6,769 bases of DNA from an uncultured Nitrospirota bacterium (GTDB taxonomy: Bacteria; Nitrospinota; Nitrospinia; SZUA-224). The stretch spans positions 1-6,769 of the forward strand of contig CAJVYE010000055.1 of assembly GCA_913009285.1 (NCBI GenBank), read 5' to 3'. Positions 1 through 6,769 of this stretch are shown one piece after another; within the stretch, counting starts at the first letter, position 1, and each line of letters begins with the position of its first letter. The translations under genes were made by a program, and so were the position numbers. The notes under the pieces were generated by a model. The model made no database searches. It saw nothing but the letters and a program-made list of their open reading frames with translations, and was not told the origin of the DNA.

Positions 1-94
1 GACAGACAAATCCTTCTGGCCAACGAGTTTTAAATAACCAAGCGTAACAATCTTCCTCACTTTGAAATTCCTCTTGGAAAATCAGCCAACTCAT
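1..94 (-). CDS. IS1595-type transposase, N-terminal fragment (runs off the left edge)
   Basis: Read from 94 downwards, the minus strand gives 31 codons and one extra base before the window ends. The peptide begins MSWLIFQEEF, then SEEDCYAWLF, then RWPEGFVC at residues 24-31. An aromatic/Gln start, an acidic 'SEED-C' helix and 'RWP-G-(F/V)-C' are the opening of the zinc-ribbon domain that precedes the DDE-type domain in IS1595 (ISXO2-like) transposases. Cys31 would be the first zinc ligand, and the second half of the CPxC knuckle lies off the edge. The start is uncertain. ATG at 94 matches where family members usually begin, but in-frame GTG at 115 and ATG at 139 also exist. A purine-rich run, AGGGGTGA, at 112-119 is too far from ATG94 (17 bases) to be an ideal ribosome site. 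Whether the gene is intact cannot be seen, and the element's terminal repeat between here and hicB could not be identified. Confidence 0.75.
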   Translation of the reverse strand, partial: MSWLIFQEEFQSEEDCYAWLFKTRWPEGFVC

Positions 95-137
95 ATTCCC
101 ATAATTTGGCTTCACCCCTATATTTCCAATGGGGTTC

Positions 138-166
138 ATGATAAATAATTGGGTCAGCTAAGTCAA
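138..166 (-). promoter_or_regulatory. Sigma70-like promoter for the transposase gene
   Basis: On the minus strand a -35 box TTGACT (161-166) and a -10 box TATCAT (138-143) each match consensus at five of six positions. They are separated by exactly 17 bases. The expected transcription start near 131 would give a leader of about 36 bases before ATG94. This makes the in-frame ATG at 139 unlikely to be used, because it lies inside the -10 region. Function is inferred from sequence only. Confidence 0.55.
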
Positions 167-206
167 TAGGCCATACTTTAAAATATAACCTTGGGGAGGA
201 ACTCTA

Positions 207-419
207 ATGTATAGGTACGAAATTATAATTTACTGGAGTGATGAGGACAAAGTTTATATTGCGTATGTTCCTGAATTACCAGGTTGTTCTGCTCACGGTT
301 CATCTTATGATGAAGCCCTGGTTAATGCAAAAGAAGCAATTCAGTTGTGGATTGATACAGCGAATGAATTTGGTGACCCTATACCAGAACCAAAGGGGCA
401 TCGTCTGGTGTTAGCATAG
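207..419 (+). CDS. HicB-like antitoxin family protein, solitary and short form
   Basis: This 70-residue protein has the compact HicB (HicB-like antitoxin) fold and nothing else. It opens with the beta-strand YEIIIYW, then DEDKVYIAYVPELPGC with the family signature PELPGC at residues 22-27. The helix SYDEALVNAKEAIQLWI (33-49) and the usual tail PIPEPKG (58-64) follow. The start is well supported: GGGGAGGA at 193-200 sits 6 bases before ATG. In classical modules HicB neutralises the small RNase toxin HicA, which binds RNA through a double-stranded-RNA-binding-like fold, and often represses its own promoter through a C-terminal DNA-binding domain. This short form lacks such a domain. No HicA-like ORF lies on either side: upstream is the divergent transposase and downstream about 195 bases of non-coding DNA. 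Many genomes carry such lone 70-residue HicB-like genes, so it may act on a distant partner or have lost it. The family call is firm and the antitoxin role is inferred. Confidence 0.85.
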   Translation: MYRYEIIIYWSDEDKVYIAYVPELPGCSAHGSSYDEALVNAKEAIQLWIDTANEFGDPIPEPKGHRLVLA

Positions 420-448
420 TCAAGATTCACTATCTGAATAAGGATTGG

Positions 449-614
449 TTACAAATTCAATAAATCGTCATACACAGGATCGGGATAAAAAATTTCAGGA
501 TCAGGATCACGAATGTAATCGTCAAAATCCTCAAATTAGCAATAAAAGAGAAAATCGAGAAAATTTGATTTTTCGTAATTGGTTAGCCAAATTGGGTAGT
601 TTTCGTTCAAACAC
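449..614 (-). pseudogene. Possible decayed small ORF in the 195-base gap between hicB and the transporter
   Basis: No intact gene is visible between 420 and 613. On the minus strand a 27-codon frame begins at a GTG (614-612) that overlaps the transporter stop as TAGTG and encodes VFERKLPNLANQLRKIKF before ending in a run of Leu and TGA (531-533). In a neighbouring frame, bases 535-452 encode 28 residues with an acidic, protein-like sequence (FEDFDDYIRDPDP at its start), ending in TAA at 449-451. A single base change in length near 531-535 would join the two into one protein of about 55 residues. I do not recognise a family. The alternative is chance open frames in AT-rich DNA with the short GGATC-containing repeats at 477-510. 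Confidence 0.2.
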
Positions 615-1882
615 TAATTACCGGCCATCATTACCCCCTTTTCCTCATTAACAAATGTTAGTACTACTCCACCCCCAATAAAGAAGATTACCAGGGCAAT
701 AATGCCTAATCGACTTGAACCTGTGATTTGCCCGACTATCCCGAATAACATTGGTCCAATAATTCCAGAGAACTTAGAACTGATGTCATAAAAACCAAAG
801 AATTCAGCAGATCGATCCCTTGGAATCAACCTTCCATAAAGAGAGCGGCTCAATGCCTGAGTTCCGCCCTGTACAAAACCGACCAGTATAGCCAACATCC
901 AAAAATGAAGGGGGTCATATATAAAATAGCCTCCAATGGCTATCGCTGTATATAAAACTAATCCTATTAATATGGAGATCTTTGCCCCAATGAGCTTTGC
1001 TAACCTTCCGAATAATATTGAAAATGGTACACCAATAAATTGTACAGCCAGGATTGCACCAATCAGATGTCCATGGGCTATGCCTATCTCAGTACCAAAT
1101 ATGACCGCCATGATTATAATTGTTCCGATCCCATCATTGTAAATCCAGAATGCTATAAGAAACTTAAAGGCCTCCTTGAATCTTCGGATCTCACGAAATG
1201 TCTTCCATAGTCTCTGAAAGCCTGCCTTCAGACGTTTTTTACTCTCTCCTATAAAAGGAATAGCTTCTGGTTCTTTTACATTCTTAAAGATAGGAACGGA
1301 AAATATCCCCCACCATATTGCTACTGATAAGAACGAAAAACGAGAGCTCCACTGAGGATCGGGAATATGAAAAAATGATGGTCTTAATATCATAGCCAGA
1401 TTTATTGATAATAACAGTCCTCCACCCAGGTATCCTAATGCATAACCCAGCGTAGATACCCGATCCATTTTATCCCTCCCGGCCACATGTGGTAACAAAG
1501 AATCATAAAAAATATTTGCCCCTGCAAAACCTACCCTGGCAAAGATATATAAGATCGAGGCCATTAGCCAATCACCGGTGCTTATTAAGACCAGCAATCC
1601 TGTAAAGACAATACCTACTAAGGCAAAAACACCCAAAAACCTCTTTCTTGTCCCGCTATGATCTGCTATTGCCCCCAGGAGAGGCGCTGATAAGGCAATA
1701 ATCAACATTCCAATAGTATTCGTATAGCCCCAGTAACTGGTTGCCTGTGTCTTTGTTAAACCAACAGCAGCTACCGAGCTATAAAATACCGGTAAAACTG
1801 CGGCCATTATTGTCGTGGCAAATGCTGAATTGGCCCAATCATACATGCACCAGCTTAAAATAGTCTTTTTACTCTTTTTCAT
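614..1882 (-). CDS. UMF1/Atg22-like major facilitator superfamily transporter
   Basis: The 422-residue polytopic inner-membrane protein has about twelve hydrophobic segments in two halves joined by a basic cytoplasmic loop at roughly 203-243. Signatures of the UMF1 (vacuole effluxer Atg22-like) family are clear: CMYDWANSAFATTI at 12-25; a motif-A-like loop GAIADHSGTRKR at 70-81 after helix 2; YDSLLPHVAG then DRVSTLGYALGYLGGG at 126-165; FWIYNDGIGTIIIMA at 245-259 opening the second half; and GGTQALSRS...PRDRSAEFFGFYD later. Length matches the family (about 420-450), so it appears intact. Yeast Atg22 exports amino acids from vacuoles; the substrate of bacterial members is generally unknown and is not shown here. 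The start at MKKSKK is the natural one, preceded by GGGGTAGG directly against ATG, and the conserved WC-YDWANSAF block follows 11 residues in. It is transcribed divergently from glmS, with an inverted repeat just upstream of the start. No terminator is obvious downstream. Confidence 0.9.
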   Translation of the reverse strand: MKKSKKTILSWCMYDWANSAFATTIMAAVLPVFYSSVAAVGLTKTQATSYWGYTNTIGMLIIALSAPLLGAIADHSGTRKRFLGVFALVGIVFTGLLVLISTGDWLMASILYIFARVGFAGANIFYDSLLPHVAGRDKMDRVSTLGYALGYLGGGLLLSINLAMILRPSFFHIPDPQWSSRFSFLSVAIWWGIFSVPIFKNVKEPEAIPFIGESKKRLKAGFQRLWKTFREIRRFKEAFKFLIAFWIYNDGIGTIIIMAVIFGTEIGIAHGHLIGAILAVQFIGVPFSILFGRLAKLIGAKISILIGLVLYTAIAIGGYFIYDPLHFWMLAILVGFVQGGTQALSRSLYGRLIPRDRSAEFFGFYDISSKFSGIIGPMLFGIVGQITGSSRLGIIALVIFFIGGGVVLTFVNEEKGVMMAGN

Positions 1883-2205
1883 CCTACCCCATTATGGTAG
1901 CTGTGCATACGCCCCGACACTTCGGAGCAGCTACCTTATCAAACATATTCTAAAATGGTAATTTATTTTTCCTCTTTCGTATTTAACCCAAATAATGCAA
2001 GGTATCAGGGAGGATGATCTTTGTCAATCTGTTCAATGTTGTTTTATTGATATGAGTTGACATAGATTCAACGCTTGAAAGGAAATGAAGATGATGGTTG
2101 CAATCATAAAAAATCCATGGTATGTTTATGACTAAGATATTTCCTGAAGTAATCAATATAACTTATTGATTTCATTAATAAAATTATCAAGGGAGAAGAT
2201 ATAAA
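1883..2205. other. 323-base divergent intergenic region between the transporter gene and glmS
   Basis: This region must carry the start signals of both flanking genes. Next to the transporter it contains the inverted repeat annotated separately. Toward glmS it is AT-rich. A perfect -35 hexamer TTGACA lies at 2057-2062 on the plus strand, but no good -10 box sits 16-18 bases beyond it, so I do not call a promoter. A 16-codon open frame (2085-2135), preceded by GAAAGGA, would encode MKMMVAIIKNPWYVYD; it might be a leader peptide but has no independent support. The glmS ribosome site is GGGAGAAG at 2191-2198. No glmS ribozyme core is recognisable. Confidence 0.6.
1896..1935. repeat. Inverted repeat / hairpin immediately upstream of the transporter start
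   Basis: Outer arms GGTAGCTG (1896-1903) and CAGCTACC (1928-1935) are perfect reverse complements. Between them a second hairpin, GCCCCGA at 1911-1917 with TCGGAGC at 1922-1928, folds with one C-A mismatch and a 4-base loop. On the minus strand the structure ends about 13 bases before the transporter ATG at 1882, so it lies in the 5' leader if transcription starts further upstream. It could influence expression, bind a dimeric regulator, or be a dispersed palindromic repeat. The sequence shows the structure but not its role. Confidence 0.6.
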
Positions 2206-4026
2206 GTGTGCGGGATCAGTGGGGTTGTGGGTTTCGAGAATATTTCCAAATCCCTGTTAGATAGCATAAGAAATCTAGAATATCGTGGTTACGACTCCTG
2301 CGGAGTTGCTATATTAGATGATGGTTGTATCACCATCAAGAAGAATATAGGTCAGGTTGATGAGGTGAACGAAAAGGAGAGGTTAACAGACTTAGAGGGG
2401 AGAGCGGGTATTGCGCATACCAGATGGGCAACCCATGGGGGGGTGACCAGGGAAAATTCCCACCCGCATGCAAGTTGTAGAGGAGACTTTGCAGTTGTAC
2501 ATAATGGAATAATATCCAACTATCATACCCTGAAGGCAGGACTGAAGAGAGAGGGACATCAATTCCTTTCAGATACAGATACAGAGGTTATAGCACATCT
2601 CCTGGAAAAGTACTATTCCTCCACAGGTGATGTTGAGGATGCATTTATAAAATCTATAAATATATTAGAGGGGACCTATGCTATTGCTATGATCTCTGTA
2701 TACGAACCTGAGAAGATCTTCTGTGCCAAGAATGAGAGCCCGCTCATATTAGGGATAGGTAATGATGTCAATTATATTGGATCTGATTTTAATGCCTTTA
2801 TAGATTATACAAAGAATACAGTAGTACTCGATGACAAGGAATATGCAATTATTTCAAAGGAAAACTATATTGTTAAGGATAACATCAGGGGCGAAAGAGT
2901 CGATAAAGAGATAACAAAGATTGAGTGGGATGCGGAGATGGCTAAAAAAGGGGGGTATCCGCACTATATGCTCAAAGAGATATACGAACAGCCACAGTCA
3001 ATAATCAATGCCCTGAATGTGGACAGAAAGATCATCAAGAAGGTAGCATCCCTGATAATGGATAGCGACCGAACCTATCTCCTCGGTGTCGGTACAACTT
3101 ACTACGTATCCCTGTTAGGGGAGTACTATTTTTCATCCTATGCAGGGAGTCATTTGTCTGCTATAAGTTCTGATGAATTCAAAAATCTGGCAGAGGTGAC
3201 AGATAAGACATTGGTAATAGCCATTTCCCAGTCAGGCGAGACATACGATAGTATAAACGCCTTGAAATATGCAAAGGCAAATAAAGCAAGGACAGTATCC
3301 ATTGTAAATGTTATAGGTTCATCAATAGCACGTATGGTTGATCTATCTATCATGCAGGGGTCAGGACCAGAGATATGTGTAATCAGTACAAAGGCAGCCA
3401 TCTCCCAGATGATCATTTTAATCAGTATTGCCCTGGAGTTAGGAAATATGAGAAAGAAGATAACCAAGAAAGAGAAGAAAAGGTTAGAAAAGGAGTTAAT
3501 AAAACTTCCTACTATAATTCAAAATATATTAAATGAAAAATCTGGTTTTGTCAACAACATTGCACAGAGGTATTCAGGGATAAAAAACTGGCTCTACCTA
3601 GGCCGTGGTGTTTATTATCCTATAGCCTTAGAATCTGCCCTAAAGATGAAGGAGGTGGCTTATATACATGCAGAGGGTATGCCAGGAGGATTTCTAAAAC
3701 ATGGAACCATTGCACTTATAGATGAGGACCTTTATACAGTGGGATTTATTCCTCCAAGGGAGGAAAAGGATCTCTATCCTCTTATCATGGGGAGTATCGA
3801 AGAGGTCAAGGCAAGGAATGGTTTTGTAATGGGATTTCATTTTGGTGATAAGGAAAAGGATTATAAACTATTTGATGAGGAGATTATCCTCCCCAAAGTG
3901 GATAAGGTGATTGCCCCTTTTTTGCAATTGATCTTAGGTCAACTCCTTGCATATTTTGCAGCCATCTCTCTTAAGAGAAACATAGACAGACCTAGATCAT
4001 TGGCAAAATCTGTTACTGTAGCTTAG
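2206..4026 (+). CDS. glmS: Glutamine--fructose-6-phosphate aminotransferase (isomerizing)
   Basis: GlmS converts fructose-6-phosphate and glutamine to glucosamine-6-phosphate in the cytoplasm, the first step toward UDP-GlcNAc for peptidoglycan and lipopolysaccharide. The 606 residues match the family (about 600-610). The N-terminal glutaminase (2 to about 218) starts MCGISG, with Cys2 as nucleophile once Met is removed. It keeps HTRWATHG (71-78), HNG (99-101) and SDTDTE (122-127). Two SIS domains follow: the first has GVGTTYY (304-310) and SQSGETYDSINAL (341-363 region); the second has LKMKEVAYIHAEG (479-491) and LKHG (497-500). Lys480, Glu483, His499 and Lys601, aligned with E. coli Lys485, Glu488, His504 and Lys603, are present, and the C-terminal tail DRPRSLAKSVTVA is typical apart from the final Ala. 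The start is GTG, fixed by the required Cys at position 2, with GGGAGAAG 7 bases upstream. Oddities are Phe496 where E. coli has Glu in GELKHG, and ISSDEF in place of the usual ASEFR. It appears monocistronic and ends before a strong hairpin. Confidence 0.96.
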   Translation: MCGISGVVGFENISKSLLDSIRNLEYRGYDSCGVAILDDGCITIKKNIGQVDEVNEKERLTDLEGRAGIAHTRWATHGGVTRENSHPHASCRGDFAVVHNGIISNYHTLKAGLKREGHQFLSDTDTEVIAHLLEKYYSSTGDVEDAFIKSINILEGTYAIAMISVYEPEKIFCAKNESPLILGIGNDVNYIGSDFNAFIDYTKNTVVLDDKEYAIISKENYIVKDNIRGERVDKEITKIEWDAEMAKKGGYPHYMLKEIYEQPQSIINALNVDRKIIKKVASLIMDSDRTYLLGVGTTYYVSLLGEYYFSSYAGSHLSAISSDEFKNLAEVTDKTLVIAISQSGETYDSINALKYAKANKARTVSIVNVIGSSIARMVDLSIMQGSGPEICVISTKAAISQMIILISIALELGNMRKKITKKEKKRLEKELIKLPTIIQNILNEKSGFVNNIAQRYSGIKNWLYLGRGVYYPIALESALKMKEVAYIHAEGMPGGFLKHGTIALIDEDLYTVGFIPPREEKDLYPLIMGSIEEVKARNGFVMGFHFGDKEKDYKLFDEEIILPKVDKVIAPFLQLILGQLLAYFAAISLKRNIDRPRSLAKSVTVA

Positions 4027-4052
4027 AGAAATAACTTGGCATTTTTCGCGCT

Positions 4053-4082
4053 CAGATTTAGGTCAAACCTGACCTAAATCTG
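4053..4082. terminator. Hairpin terminator between convergent glmS and sensor genes
   Basis: CAGATTTAGGTCA (4053-4065) and TGACCTAAATCTG (4070-4082) are perfect reverse complements: a 13-bp stem with an AACC loop, 26 bases after the glmS stop. On the plus strand it is followed by a pyrimidine/T-rich stretch (TTGATTCCTTTCCTT), consistent with intrinsic termination of glmS. On the minus strand the following bases are GAGCGCGAAAAATG without a U tract, so termination of the sensor transcript there is less certain. The stem overlaps the last codons and TGA stop (4063-4065) of the sensor gene. Confidence 0.75.
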
Positions 4083-5249
4083 TTGATTCCTTTCCTTCTG
4101 TTAGATATCTAATCTTCCTTTCTGCCCTCTTCTGTCTGGTGATATCCTTACTTATACCTACGGTACCAATAACATTTCCTTTATTATCCTTTAGTTGAGA
4201 CAGGGTGAGGTTTATATCTATTGTCCTTCCATCCTTTGTTTTAAGGGTGGTTTCATAGTTGGATACCCCTCCTTTTCTATTGACCTCCTTCATCAACCTC
4301 CGTCTTACCTCTTTATCAGGATAAAACTCCTCTACAGACCTTCCGATAACCTCCTCCCTTTTATAACCTAACATCCTCTCTGCTCCCTTATTATATTCTA
4401 TTATTTTTGTATCCAGATCGGTTGTAATGATCATATCAGCTGAGTTCTCAAGTATGTTGCTCAGATAATCCTTTGTCTCCTGTAACTGTCTCAGATAGTT
4501 CTCCTTTTCCTCTGTATGTCTCTCTAAACTCTCTGCCATCTGATTAAAGGCAATAGCCAGGTCTTCAAGTTCATCAGATGTCTTTATATCTACCCGCTGT
4601 TTCAGATCTCCCTCTGCCATCCTGCGGGTACTCGTGGTTAGAAGTGTAAGCGCCTTTGTGACCTTCCAGGATAGAAAAGATATAACCACTGCACCAATAG
4701 CTACAGAGATAATGACCATGGTTATACCAGCATTTCTGCTCTTTAATATCTTTTTTCTCATCTCACCGGTAGAGATACCTATCCTTATTAATCCTATCTT
4801 TTTGTCATCATTAAAGATAGGGACAGTGACATCGAATATTAAGGGTATCTCCTGGAGAAATTCAATAAATTGACCTGATCTCTGAAGAAGGTCCTCTGTT
4901 GTCTGATTTGCCCTGATGCTTATTTCATCTGTCAGAATAGTCTCAACTTGAGTACTATCAGTGTTTACTATGACCATGTTGTCAGCATTCTGGACTATGA
5001 TGTATGAGATATTATGTTCATTACTTGCCCTCTCTGCATATCTATTTAGGGAGTCTATATCTTGTTTCAGGAGTGCATTGCTAACAAGGATAGCAAACAT
5101 CCTTGCTGATCGTAAAGAGGTGAGCTCCATCTCTTTTGTTAGTAATTGACGTTCAGACTGGATATTTATATGACCGATAACTGCCATCATGATAGCAAAG
5201 GTAAGCCCTATGAATAAGCTCAGTTTCAGATTCAGGCTCATCCTAGGCA

Positions 5250-5250
<1 letters not shown>
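4063..5250 (-). CDS. Membrane sensor protein: Cache-like periplasmic domain, HAMP, PAS, no output domain
   Basis: The 395-residue protein starts with a membrane helix (about 8-28), then a periplasmic region (about 30-172). That region ends in FDVTVPIF...KIGLIRIGIS, a pattern like the last strands of Cache/PAS-like sensor domains. A second helix (about 174-194) leads into a HAMP linker (about 197-250: RRMAEGDLKQRV, then DELEDLAIAFNQMAESL). A short coiled coil (250-268) and a PAS domain with PAC end (about 268-373: NSADMIITTDL, YNKGAERMLGY, EVIGRSVEEFYP, DGRTIDINLTL, GTVGISKDITRQK) follow. Proteins of this plan normally continue into a histidine kinase, GGDEF/EAL or methyl-accepting domain. This one stops about 20 residues after the PAS. 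It starts with ATG overlapping the tgt stop (TAATG), with GGAGGAG 5 bases upstream, so translation is probably coupled to tgt. The ending lies inside a terminator hairpin, which suggests either 3' truncation or a genuine sensor-only protein. The signal sensed is unknown. Confidence 0.88.
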
Positions 5251-6416
<1,166 letters not shown>

Positions 6417-6432
6417 TCATTTACTGTAACCG

Positions 6433-6598
6433 TTCACGGTTTGAAATTGGAAATTGGAAATTTGTGTTATCGTAATAGTTCACCACGGAAAGACACGGAA
6501 TATCCGTGGTAACGTATTATGCTTTTTAAGGATTAAAATTATGGCTGAACTATTACCTAATTTCAAATTTCAAATTTCCAATTTCAGTGTTCTGTGAA
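6433..6598. repeat. Nested inverted-repeat element upstream of tgt, MITE-like
   Basis: The left arm at 6442-6463 (TGAAATTGGAAATTGGAAATT plus T) pairs with 6565-6586 at 21 of 22 positions. A second arm GTAATAGTTC (6472-6481) pairs perfectly with GAACTATTAC (6547-6556). The 8-base spacers between the two arms are equal on both sides, so the element is one roughly 40-base terminal inverted repeat around a 65-base centre. In the centre ACCACGGA (6482-6489) pairs with TCCGTGGT (6503-6510). TTCAC (6433-6437) and GTGAA (6594-6598) may mark the outer edges. No open frame is inside. This looks like a dispersed non-coding repeat, or a non-autonomous element whose mobility enzyme is elsewhere. It lies directly upstream of tgt and may carry or block its promoter. 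Confidence 0.7.
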
Positions 6599-6625
6599 TG
6601 CTTACGAATAATGGAATGGTGGAAT

Positions 6626-6683
6626 AGATCGGAAGAGCGTCGTGTAGGGAAAGAGTGTAGATCTCGGTGGTCGCCGTATCATT
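6626..6683. other. Sequencing adapter contamination (Illumina TruSeq universal/P5, reverse complement)
   Basis: The 58 bases beginning AGATCGGAAGAGCGTCGTGT and ending GGTCGCCGTATCATT are, from memory, the full reverse complement of the TruSeq universal adapter including the P5 flow-cell end. A 58-base match has no biological explanation. Genuine sequence stops at 6625. Confidence 0.98.
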
Positions 6684-6769
6684 AAAAAAAAAGAAAAACA
6701 AATAAAAATAATAACAGATAAAATATTACAATAGTATCTACTCCGACCTCTTTTTGCCTCTACTCTCTC
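6684..6769. other. Post-adapter read-through noise, not genomic
   Basis: Immediately after the adapter's terminal base the sequence becomes an A-rich run with occasional other bases and then a pyrimidine-rich tail. This is the base-calling pattern expected when a read continues past the end of its template. No gene, repeat or signal here should be annotated. Confidence 0.9.

Noticed and set aside
48..191. Minus-strand 47-codon open frame with a protein-like look (VWPIDLADP, EYELADF)
   Set aside because: It has no start codon and overlaps the transposase reading frame, which has a recognisable family signature, and the transposase promoter. Treated as a chance frame.
477..510. Short GGATC-containing repeats as a CRISPR or iteron array
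   Set aside because: Only a few 5-6 base units with irregular spacing, also explained by Asp-Pro codons on the other strand.
445..651. Plus-strand 68-codon open frame after hicB
   Set aside because: It begins with TTG, lacks a ribosome site, is rich in charged low-complexity sequence and runs into the 3' end of the transporter gene on the other strand. It does not resemble HicA.
2057..2090. Perfect TTGACA as a glmS promoter
   Set aside because: No hexamer close to TATAAT lies 16-18 bases downstream (AGGAAA region), so a complete promoter is not supported.
1883..2205. glmS ribozyme upstream of glmS
   Set aside because: No recognisable ribozyme core or cleavage-site context. The region is AT-rich and lacks the expected pseudoknotted GC-rich helices.
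3150..3467. Minus-strand 105-codon open frame inside glmS
   Set aside because: Antisense shadow of the SIS-domain coding sequence, with no ribosome site and no family resemblance.
6684..6769. A-rich tail as an AT-rich regulatory or replication region
   Set aside because: It directly follows a complete sequencing adapter and has the composition of read-through noise, so it is not genomic.

Overview
This 6.8 kb window reads as a complete short assembly contig from an uncultured, moderately AT-rich bacterium. It uses the standard code: TGA ends one gene and TGG encodes Trp. The four full-length genes are ordinary chromosomal ones: a major-facilitator transporter of the UMF1/Atg22-like type, glucosamine-6-phosphate synthase (glmS), a membrane Cache-like/HAMP/PAS sensor and queuine/preQ1 tRNA-guanine transglycosylase (tgt). 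I cannot place the organism to phylum. The GlmS sequence resembles the forms found in archaea and in several deep bacterial lineages more than the Escherichia coli form, and this is only an impression.

Layout. Bases 1-206 hold the first 31 codons of an IS1595-type transposase running off the left edge on the minus strand, with a good sigma70-like promoter. A stand-alone 70-residue HicB-like antitoxin follows at 207-419 on the plus strand, with no HicA beside it. Bases 420-613 contain only a possible decayed ORF. The UMF1 transporter (614-1882, minus) and glmS (2206-4026, plus) diverge from a 323-base intergenic region that contains a strong inverted repeat next to the transporter start. glmS converges on a two-gene minus-strand operon, tgt then sensor (6371 down to 4063), whose genes overlap in a TAATG junction. 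A perfect 13-bp stem with a 4-base loop between the convergent genes looks like the glmS terminator, and it also contains the last codons and stop of the sensor gene.

Right end. Upstream of tgt is a nested inverted-repeat element (about 6433-6598) that looks like a non-coding intergenic repeat or MITE-like unit. From 6626 the sequence is no longer biological: 6626-6683 matches the whole 58-base Illumina TruSeq universal (P5) adapter in reverse complement, and 6684-6769 is the A-rich noise expected after reading past a fragment end. Real sequence therefore ends at 6625. The left end breaks inside an insertion-sequence gene, which is a common cause of contig breaks.

The genes do not form an obvious pathway together. 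GlmS makes the first dedicated precursor of amino sugars for the cell envelope, and Tgt modifies tRNA. The sensor has no visible kinase, cyclase or methyl-accepting output domain. I find no convincing new multi-gene system. The most useful observations are the adapter contamination, the outputless sensor coupled to tgt, substitutions near the active sites of Tgt and GlmS, and the two inverted-repeat elements.
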